This document shows, in pieces, positions 23,791-31,583 of a stretch of DNA of 33,823 nucleotides. Every line of letters begins with the position of its first letter. Positions within the stretch are counted from its first letter, which is position 1. Below the pieces are notes generated by a model, which saw only the letters and a program-made list of their open reading frames with translations, was not told the DNA's origin and searched no databases. The DNA is from JAIBCM01 sp041395165 (GTDB lineage Bacteria > Verrucomicrobiota > Verrucomicrobiia > JADLBR01 > JAIBCM01). The DNA lies in NCBI GenBank assembly GCA_041395165.1, contig JAWLBA010000015.1:1-33823 (forward strand). Reading direction: 5' to 3'. The position numbers and the translations under genes are program-made.

Positions 23791-24614
23791 ATGGCCCGCT
23801 TGGATCGCTGGCCTGTTTTTCATCGTTTAGTGAGATTATTGCGTCTTAGGCAAATATTTAGTATGGTTTTGTCTCTGGTGCCTATACAGACGTTATTTAT
23901 CTGCCAGTGATACGCAATTATTAAAGACTAGGGAGATTTAGAATCTTTTTTTTTAGCTAACGAAATTTTTTAAAGAGGAGGTTTATCGAAATTTTTGAGG
24001 GTCAAAAAGCTGAATCGTTTATCGATTTAGGGATGGGCCGGTTATTTTTATTTGCCATGCCAAACATCAAGTTTGAAAAGCAACACGCTTAGAGGATTGG
24101 GTATTGATGCAAATCCTTATTTAATTGAACGCGCTCGTCGGCATATCAATTTGAACCAATTAGGCAGGCAAAAGTTGTTCATGGTTTAGCGGGAGGTAGA
24201 GGGCGAGAATTGTGTTTTTTATTTTTACCCTCGCATTTGGGTCTTTCGCAATTTAGTTTATTTGAGCCAGGTAAAGAACCTGTGCGCTGGAAATGGGAAG
24301 GAAATTAAAGTGCCTTGTCTGCAGGTTGAAAGGGAATGGAACAACACCTTTGGAGAGGAAAATGTATTGATTTGTTGAAAGGGATATTGAAGGTTCGAAG
24401 GACGTTTTTTTGAGCAGGAATTCCCTTATTAAAACGTGTTAATCGCATGATTGTGGAATGGCATAAGTGGATTGTTTAAGCTGAAGACTACGCGGAGTTG
24501 TTCCATCGAGCAGGTTTACGAGAAGTCGCAAGCCAGAACCCAGGGCATTGGGCAGAAGTCGTATTATATGAGCGTGACGAAGTTTTGATTCATAACGCTT
24601 TGAAATATGCCTAA
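23791..24614 (+). pseudogene. FkbM-family methyltransferase, multiply frameshifted
   Basis: Pieces in order are MARLDRWPVFHRLVRLLRLR from ATG 23791, SFFLANEIF, GQKAESFIDLG (SAM site), LRGLGIDANPYLIERARRHI, LAGG, VDIEGSEG-like codons near 24386, RVNRMIVEWHKWIV, and EDYAELFHRAGLREVASQNP, then LIHNALKYA with the stop at 24612-24614. This is the FkbM layout, used for methylating sugars or polyketides. An ATG at 23766 is an alternative start. Many indels are needed. Its last codons overlap the start of the next glycosyltransferase gene by eight bases, which implies a shared transcript. It is divergent from the ExoA-like gene, with the 100-base region between likely holding promoters. Confidence 0.65.
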
Positions 24615-25329
24615 GGCTTTAATTGTGATTCCAACTTATAATGAGGCAGAAAATTTATCTGCTTTATGGGAGCAAGTTCCTCAAGTTTGTGGTGATTATG
24701 TTATCGATAAATTATTTGTGGATGATGCCTCACAAGATGGCACGCGGGAATGGATTAAAAGTCGGCCAGAGTTTGGGGCTTCGATATTTTTGTTAGAACG
24801 TGATAAAAAACTGGGATTGGGCACGGCTTATTTAGCGGGATTTGCCTGGGCGCTACAGAAAGAATATGAGTTAATTTTTGAGATGGATGCAGATTTATCG
24901 CATGATCCTAAAATGATTCCGCATTTTATTGAGGCGATCAAAGAAGGGGGGGATGTGGTATTAGGCTCGCGCTATATTCGTGGCGTGCGAGTGTTGAATT
25001 GGCCAATTTCACGATTGTTATTAAGTTTGGGCGCTGCCAAGTATGTGAAAATGATTACGGGCATGCCGTTTAGTGATCCCACGGGAGGTTACAAATGTTT
25101 TCGTCGTTCTGTTTTAGAAACTTTAGATTTGAGCAAGGTTCGCTCTAATGGTTATGCGTTTCAGATTGAATTGACTTATTTGGCGTGGAAAAAAGGGTTT
25201 CATATTGCAGAAATTCCCATTGTTTTTGAAGAAAGGCGCGCAGGCCAATCCAAAATGTCGTTTGCGATTGCGCGTGAAGCAATCTGGCAAGTGGTGCGTC
25301 TTAGGTTGCAGAATTTATTGGGAAGATAA
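24607..25329 (+). CDS. Polyprenol-phosphate mannosyltransferase-like glycosyltransferase (DPM1 type, GT2)
   Basis: This intact 240-residue enzyme has the full dolichol-phosphate mannose synthase pattern: IVIPTYNEAENL near the N-terminus, VDDASQDGT, LGLGTAYLAGF, the metal site MDADLSHDP (Asp94, Asp96), VLGSRYIRG, DPTGGYKCFRR and FEERRAGQSKMSF. It lacks C-terminal membrane helices, like the short bacterial forms. It transfers a hexose, probably mannose or glucose, from a nucleotide sugar to a polyprenyl phosphate at the inner face of the membrane. The next gene encodes a membrane glycosyltransferase-like protein that could use the product. The sugar cannot be told from the sequence. Confidence 0.92.
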   Translation: MPKALIVIPTYNEAENLSALWEQVPQVCGDYVIDKLFVDDASQDGTREWIKSRPEFGASIFLLERDKKLGLGTAYLAGFAWALQKEYELIFEMDADLSHDPKMIPHFIEAIKEGGDVVLGSRYIRGVRVLNWPISRLLLSLGAAKYVKMITGMPFSDPTGGYKCFRRSVLETLDLSKVRSNGYAFQIELTYLAWKKGFHIAEIPIVFEERRAGQSKMSFAIAREAIWQVVRLRLQNLLGR

Positions 25330-25378
25330 GGTTTAATCACTTGGCTTAAGCCAAGGTTTTGCTAGAAAAATTTATTTT

Positions 25379-28255
25379 ATGAAAAAAGACCAAGAGGCGG
25401 TGTCCGAGAATGAAATTAACAGGCCATTTTTGAAGGTGGATCGTTTAACTGCTTTGGTGGCAGGATTGATTGCTTTTATTGTTTATGTTTATACCTTAGC
25501 GCCCAGTGTGACTTTGGAGGATTCGGGTGAATTTATTACGGCAGCGGTGCATTTGGGTGTGCCACATCCTCCGGGTTATCCGACTTGGACTATTTTTTCT
25601 TATTTTGTTTCTAATTTACTGCCTTTTGGCAATGTTGCGTGGCGGGTTAACTTAGTTTCTGCCATTTGTGGTGCGGCTGCGATCAGTTTTTTTGCTTTGT
25701 TAATGGTGCATTCGTTGCGCTGGATTTTGACTAGCATTGCGAATGTTTCTGAGGAACTGGCGAAAAAGGCGGCAGTCGTAGGCGCTTTGGTAGGGAGTTG
25801 GGTTCTGGCATTCAGTGATGTGATGTGGAGTCAATCGGTGATCGCTGAGGTTTATACTCTAAACGCTCTCTTCTTAAGTTTGACTTTACTTTGTTTTTAT
25901 CGCTGGGTCTTAAATCCTAAGCGGGAAAATTGGTTGATGATGACGGCATTGGTTTTGGCGCTAGGATTGACGAATCATCATACGTTGCTTTTTATTTTTC
26001 CGGCATTTTTTATTGGTGTATGGTTTGTGCGAAGAGATTTTTTCCTTCTTTTTCTAGTTGCTATTTTGCTGACTGCCACATCGGTTTTGGCTTATTTTTG
26101 TTGGTTATCTGCGGATGAGCAATTGATAGAGGTTGGTAAAAGAGTGGGAATTATCGCTATTATCGCGAGTGTCGTATCGATTATTTTATGTAAAACATTG
26201 GATCATTTTCATTTTTCTTGGAAGTTTGTTGGTAAAGTTTTTATTGCAACGTGGTTAGGATTGAGTTTTTACGCTTACATGCCGTTTGCTTCAAAAACCA
26301 ATCCGCCGATGAACTGGGGTTATGCAAGCGAACGACAAGGTTTTTATCATGCTATTAATCGAGGACAATACGCTGATAACATGGCAGCTACGATCAAACG
26401 TTTTGTTGCGCCTTTGGTGGGCGTGCCAATTGAAGGTGCTGCAGGTCAGGGGGGGACAACGCTGAGTCAGTTTGAGCACATTGGGATTTTGCTAAAGGTA
26501 TATTTTTTGAATCTGGCGAATAATATTTCCTGTAATGGATGATTACCTTTGTTTGTCTTTTTATTTATTATGCGGCCTTCTCATCGAGCGCCAAGCAATG
26601 GTTGGGATTTACCTTAGCGGCTTTTTTGTTCATGAGCGCTTTTCAAATGTTCATTATGAATTCAGGATTGGACAATCAATCGCAGTGGGTAGGGAAAACT
26701 TTTCTTTTACAAAGTCATTGCATTTTTACGATCTGGGTAGCGTATGGAGGCTTTCTTATATGCTGTTTTATTTTTAAATGTGCCTAAATTTGCGCCATTG
26801 GGTTATGTTAGTGGTTGCACCTGCCATTGTTACCTTTTCTTATCAATTATGGAGTGTGAGCAGCGCGATCATTATTTCATGGATATGGCAATCAGATATA
26901 CAGAGATATGGATCGAGAGATGCGGTAGTTTTTGGAGGGACGATCCTGGGCGATTTGTTCCGACTTATACAATTTTTTGTGAAAGTATCAAACCAAGATG
27001 GAAACGCGATCCCAGTTTTGATCGATCGGATTTGGCGCTAATCACGCAAAATGCTCTCGCGGACGGCACTTACATGAAATACATTCGTTCGCACTATGAT
27101 GTATCGCGACGCACGCATTACAACGCTTTTGAACGATGGTTAGGACGCGATGAAATGTATCCCAAAGATCCTTTGATTTTACCTACAGACGAAGAAGTGC
27201 AACAAGCTTTTCAGAGTTACATGGAGCAGGCGGGTCAGGATTCAGAGGATGGCAAAATTACGGTTGAAGGAATTCAAGGAGTATTTGCGATTAATGGTCT
27301 GATTTCAAAAATGATTTTTGATAAAAACAAAGAAACCCGCGCTTTTTATATCGAAGAAAGTTTTCCGATGGATTGGTATTATCCTTATGCAACGCCTTTT
27401 GGGTTGTGTCTCAAAATCAATAAGGAACCTTTAAAACAAATTCCGCAAGATGTGATTCAAAAAGATCGCGCTTATTGGGATGCTTACACGAAAAAGTTGG
27501 TGGAAAATCCTAAGTTTCAGGCAGATCGACCGGCTAAAATGTCTTTTTCCAAACTGCGCAGTTCGATAGGCAATGTTTATATGTATCGAAACTTGTTAGC
27601 CGAAGCGGAATATGCCTATAAACAGGCCTTAGAAATGGCGCCTGACAACGCAGAAGTGGTTTTTCGATTGGCCGATTTGTATGCGAACCAAAACCGTTTT
27701 TCTGAGGCCCAAGCGCTTGCCGATAATTTGAAAAAGCTCGACCCCAACAACACGCAAATTGATGGATTGATTGAAAACCTGAAAGCTCGACAACAACAAA
27801 TTGGTCAGCGTGCTCAACTTGAGCAAGCGGTAAATCAAAGCAAGGGCGCTTTTCAACAAAGCTATGCGTTGCTGACTTTTTATCTTCAAATTAATGACCT
27901 GGTAGCAGCCAATCGTTTTATTGATCAATTAATGCCTTACGCCAATTTTAATGCAAAGCAATGGCAACAATTTGCGGAAGCCATGTTGGGTGCAGAGCAA
28001 ATTGATTCTTTTTTCAAAGTCTTAAAACGTTGGGAAATGGTCGATCCTAAAAATCCTGAATTATCTTATGATTTGGGCGTTTTGTATGCTTCGAATGATC
28101 AAACAAAAGAAGCCATCCAAGCTTTGGAAAAGGCGATTCGTTACGGAACGAATGATCTAAAAAAAGAAATCCTTGAGGATGAACGTTTGCAAGAGATCCA
28201 GAAGTTGCCCGAATTTAAAAAAATGATTGAACAAACGAAACCTGAGAAAGAGTAA
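25379..28255 (+). CDS. DUF2723 membrane protein (O-mannosyltransferase-like) with C-terminal TPR region; frameshifted
   Basis: The N-terminal part (25379-26535) is a multi-helix membrane protein with the DUF2723 core: YTLAPSVTLEDSGEFITAAV, LGVPHPPGYPTWTI, SDVMWSQSVIAEVYTLNALF and LGLTNHHTLL. It resembles GT-C protein O-mannosyltransferases, with acidic residues in the first outer loop. The frame breaks at about 26530, 26760, 26860 and 26920. The protein continues through further helices, then DPGRFVPTYTIFCES and ITQNALADGTYMKYIR, a periplasmic domain, and TPR-like repeats (AEYAYKQALEMAPDNAEVVF, PELSYDLGVLYASNDQTKEA) to the stop at 28255. The joined length is about 958 residues. It likely moves a sugar from a polyprenyl carrier to protein or glycan outside the membrane, fed by the enzyme upstream. 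The function is inferred. Confidence 0.85.
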
Positions 28256-28273
28256 GTTGCATCGAAGGTCTTT

Positions 28274-29524
28274 ATGAAATTGCCTTTCGAGCTTTTTCTG
28301 GCGTTACGTTATCTCAAGCCTAAACGCACTTTTGTTTCCATTATTACCGTTCTTTCTTTGTTGGGAGTCACATTGGGAGTGATGGTGTTAATTATCGTTA
28401 TTTCCGTGATGAGCGGATTTGAAAAAGATTTACGTGACAAGGTAATGGGATTCACAGCGCATATTACCATTACCAATTATGAAATTTTGAGAGATTACCA
28501 AAATGTTTTGACTCGTGTGCAACAAGATCCGGAAGTGGTAGGGGTGAGTCCTTTTGTTATGGGACCTGTTTTAGTGAATTTTCAAGAGAGAATTTCTACG
28601 CCAGCGATTCGCGGTATTGATCCAGCGCGAGAGGAATCGGTGATTGGATTAAAGCATTTCATTGTAGCAGGTGAATTCTTTTTGGAAGGGGAGTCAGTGA
28701 TTATTGGTGATCAATATGCGGAGAAAAATAAAATCGAAGTGGGAGATAAAATTCTTATTTTTTCACCACGTCATATTGAAGAGTTTCGTCGTGCCGCCAA
28801 AACGGGTAAACAAGAGACGACTTTGCCTACGGAATTGTTGGTAACGGGCATTTTTTCGACAGGGATGTATGATTACGATGCGAATTTTATTTTAACTTCT
28901 TTGGAAACGGCTCAAGAAATGTATGGTTTAGGAGATGGAGTGCATGGCATTGCGGTTCGTTTGAAAGATCCTTTGAAAGCTCCCGAAGTTAAGGGTCGTT
29001 TTAATCAACAATTAAAAGCACCGATTCGCGCTTACACTTGGATGGATCTCAATCGTCAACTCTTTAGCGCGATTGCCGTGGAAAGAAATGTGATGTTTTT
29101 TTTGTTGTTGTTCATTGTGGTGGTAGCGGCGTTTGGATTAACTAGCACGCTCATTACAATTACGGTGCAAAAATCGCGAGAGATCGGAGTTTTGAAGGCG
29201 TTGGGCGCTAAGGAATATCAAATTCTTTGGGTTTTTCTTTCTCACGGTTTGGTAGTCGGCGTTCTTGGAAGTTTATTGGGTTTGGGCAGCGGCTTGCTTT
29301 TGTTGCGTTTTCGAAATCCGGTGGCACATTTTTTATCGCAAGCGTTTGGGATCGAAATTTTTCCTGACGAAATTTACCAATTTAGCAGCATTCCTGCACA
29401 AATTAATGAACATAGTATTGTCGTGATTTGTCTGTCGGCAGTTGTGATTTGTGTGTTGGCAGCGTTGATTCCTGCTTGGAATGCAGCCCGTTTACAGCCT
29501 GCACGCGCGTTGCGTTATGAATGA
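28274..29524 (+). CDS. ABC transporter permease, LolC/LolE family
   Basis: This 416-residue protein of standard length has the LolC/E start (ELFLALRYLKPKRTFVSIIT), a first membrane helix (LGVTLGVMVLIIVISVMSGF), a large periplasmic domain (about 50-265) with GIDPAREESVIGLKHFIVAG, and three C-terminal membrane helices with REIGVLKALGAKEYQIL. It works with the ATPase that follows to release lipoproteins from the inner membrane for transfer to the outer membrane. Only one such permease is present, so it may act as a homodimer (LolF-like) or have a partner elsewhere. Its stop overlaps the ATPase start as ATGA, which indicates coupling. Confidence 0.93.
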   Translation: MKLPFELFLALRYLKPKRTFVSIITVLSLLGVTLGVMVLIIVISVMSGFEKDLRDKVMGFTAHITITNYEILRDYQNVLTRVQQDPEVVGVSPFVMGPVLVNFQERISTPAIRGIDPAREESVIGLKHFIVAGEFFLEGESVIIGDQYAEKNKIEVGDKILIFSPRHIEEFRRAAKTGKQETTLPTELLVTGIFSTGMYDYDANFILTSLETAQEMYGLGDGVHGIAVRLKDPLKAPEVKGRFNQQLKAPIRAYTWMDLNRQLFSAIAVERNVMFFLLLFIVVVAAFGLTSTLITITVQKSREIGVLKALGAKEYQILWVFLSHGLVVGVLGSLLGLGSGLLLLRFRNPVAHFLSQAFGIEIFPDEIYQFSSIPAQINEHSIVVICLSAVVICVLAALIPAWNAARLQPARALRYE

Positions 29525-30198
29525 TGTGTATTATGAAATCATTTGAAGCTAGAAATATTAAAAAAATGTTTACGCTAGGGCATAATCAAATAGGTGTTTT
29601 GTCGTCGGTGACTTATTCTTTTTTGCAGGGCCAGTTAACTACCATTCAAGGCGCTTCAGGCACGGGTAAAACAACTTTGTTACAAATTCTAGGTGGCTTG
29701 GAAAAACCGGATGAAGGCGAAGTGTTGTTGGATAATCAATCGCTTTATCGCTTAAGCAAAAATGCTTTGAGTGAGTTAAGAAATCGGCGCATTGGGTTTA
29801 TTTTTCAATTTTATTATTTGTTACCAGAATTGTCCGCTTTGGAAAATGTGATGTTGGCAGCGATGATTGGAGGGAAAGCGGCTAAAGAGCGGGCGCATTT
29901 GCTTTTGGATCAAGTCGGATTGAGTCATCGCATGGAACATCGTCCTTCAGAACTTTCGGGTGGCGAGCAGCAACGTGTGGCAATCGCGCGCGCTTTGATG
30001 AATCAACCCGACCTGATTCTGGCCGATGAGCCAACGGGCAATTTAGATGTTCAAACGGGCAAGCGAGTGCTTGATTTATTACTTGATTTACAACAAAGAG
30101 AAGGGTTGACTGCTGTGCTCGTGACTCATGACGGCGGCATCGCTGCGTGTGGCACACAACAATTACAATTGAAAGATGGTCAGTTGGTGAAGTTATGA
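29521..30198 (+). CDS. lolD: Lipoprotein-releasing ABC transporter ATPase
   Basis: This 225-residue ATPase has Walker A QGASGTGKTTLLQILGG (about 43-59), a Q-loop FIFQFYYLLPELSALENVM, the signature LSGGEQQRVAIARAL, Walker B LILADEPTGNLD and the H-loop VTHD. The LLPE sequence after the Q-loop and the gene order with the LolC/E permease support LolD. The start at ATG 29521 overlaps the permease stop; ATG 29533 is also possible (MKSFEARNIKK). Its stop overlaps the aminotransferase start as ATGA. Confidence 0.93.
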   Translation: MMCIMKSFEARNIKKMFTLGHNQIGVLSSVTYSFLQGQLTTIQGASGTGKTTLLQILGGLEKPDEGEVLLDNQSLYRLSKNALSELRNRRIGFIFQFYYLLPELSALENVMLAAMIGGKAAKERAHLLLDQVGLSHRMEHRPSELSGGEQQRVAIARALMNQPDLILADEPTGNLDVQTGKRVLDLLLDLQQREGLTAVLVTHDGGIAACGTQQLQLKDGQLVKL

Positions 30199-31057
30199 AG
30201 GTTTATATTGATGGACAGCTCTATGAAAAGGCCGAAGCAAAAATTTCAGTTTTTGACCACGGTTTGCTTTATGGCGATGGCATTTTTGAAGGCATTCGTA
30301 TTTATAACAAACGCGTCTTCAAATTGGACGAGCATTTGGATCGACTTTTTGATTCTGCGAAAGCGATTTTGCTTACGATTCCAATGAGTTATGAGGACTT
30401 GCGTCAGGCAACTCTCGACACTTGTAAGGCGAATGCCTTAACGAACGGTTATATTCGTCTGCTTGTGACGCGCGGTGTGGGTTCTTTAGGGTTGGGTCCT
30501 GATAAATGTGACAAGGCTTCGGTGATTATCATTGCCGATAACATCGAACTTTATCCGGAGAAGTATTATAACACGGGACTGTTGTGTTTGACCACACCTT
30601 CGCGTCGTATTTCTCCTGGCGCGTTTAGTCCGGCTATTAAATCGTTGATTATTTAAATAATGTTGCGCCAGAATCGAAACTTTACATAACTCACGCTCAA
30701 GAAGTGGTGATGCTTAATGACCAAGGTTATCGTAGCCGAAGGTTCCGGCGTACTATTTATTTTGAAAAAAGGTAAACTTTTCACGCCACCGATCTATGCT
30801 GGTGCGTTGGGAGGAATCACGCGACTAGTGATTTTTGATATCGCTAAAGAAATGAATCTTCCGTTGGTTGAAACGAATTTGACGCTACGGTTATTTGTTT
30901 CGGATGAGTTTTCTTAACTGGAACGGGAGCCCGAAGTGGTGCCCGTAATGAAAATCGACAGTCGCGTAATTGGCGATGGTAAACCGGGTAAGGTGACGGG
31001 TGAAATCATCGCCGGTTCCGCGAGTTGACCCAATCTTCTGGAACGCCTATAGTATAA
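30195..31057 (+). CDS. ilvE: Branched-chain amino acid aminotransferase (class IV), frameshifted
   Basis: This PLP enzyme transfers the amino group for leucine, isoleucine and valine; a related class IV enzyme is possible. From ATG 30195 it shows DHGLLYGDGIFEGIRIYNKR, LDEHLDRLFDSAKAI and YIRLLVTRGVGSLGLGP. The PLP Lys149 is in SPAIKSLNYLNN, where the frame breaks at about 30648. It continues as APESKLYITHAQEVVMLNDQ, then after an extra base at about 30729 as VAEGSG, ILKKGKLFTPPIYAGALGGI, and after lesions near 30890 and 30915 as LTGTGAEVVPVMKIDSRVIG, ending at TAA 31055-31057. The joined length is about 287 residues, normal for the family. It is coupled to lolD by ATGA overlap. The upstream GTG or ATG codons at 30147 lie inside lolD and are unlikely starts. 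Confidence 0.88.
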
Positions 31058-31061
31058 AATC

Positions 31062-31568
31062 ATGGGTAAGAGTCAAAGACCACCAGGATGTGAAGGGTGC
31101 ACGGAACCTGCAACGATTCATCTCACTCAGATCGTTAACGGTGTCATGCACAAGGTGGATCTTTGCGCAAAATGTCCTAATGCTAAAAATATCGATGATC
31201 CTACGGGTTTTTCTTTAGCCGATCAGTTGCTAGGATTGGGAGCGAGTGAACAAATTGATTCGAAAGGCGAAGGAGTTGATTTGTCCGCAATGTGGTTTTA
31301 CTCAACCGGATTTTAAAAAGTTAGGTCGCTTAGGTTGCTAAATGTTACGACACTTTTTCCGAAGGTTTTGGGAGCTTTGCTCAAGAACATGCATCGTGGA
31401 GTGCAGCATAAAGGTAAAATTCCAAGGAATTTTAAAGAAAAACAGCATATCAAAGATAAATTGGCAGCGTTGCAGGGGGATTTGAGGAAGGCTGTGATCA
31501 ATGAAAATTTTGAAACAGCAGCTTCGTTGCGCGATCAGATTCGCGCTTTAGAAGCGCAACTCTCTTAA
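31062..31568 (+). CDS. McsA-like zinc-binding UVR-motif protein, frameshifted
   Basis: This small protein of about 168 residues starts at ATG 31062. It has a first cysteine set (CEGC and CAKC), a second set of which CPQC is visible after a frame change at about 31275, and probably GCxxC at about 31338 after another. A C-terminal UVR motif follows (DKLAALQGDLRKAVINENFE, TAASLRDQIRALEAQL), the UvrB/UvrC interaction type. This is the layout of McsA, the activator of the arginine kinase McsB, which marks proteins for ClpCP. No mcsB follows, since pheT starts 15 bases later. Its partner must lie elsewhere or be missing. Confidence 0.8.
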
Positions 31569-31583
31569 AAGTTTGGTAATGTT

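Noticed and set aside
22237..24606. Treating this stretch as non-coding
   Set aside because: Although no long frame exists, ordered family motifs of three enzymes are readable across frames.
26291..26479. Minus-strand frame in the DUF2723 gene
   Set aside because: It lies within an intact part of the membrane domain and has no independent support.
30147..30194. Upstream extension of ilvE into lolD
   Set aside because: The ATG at 30195 matches the family start (MKVYIDGQL) and gives the ATGA overlap seen in the same gene series.
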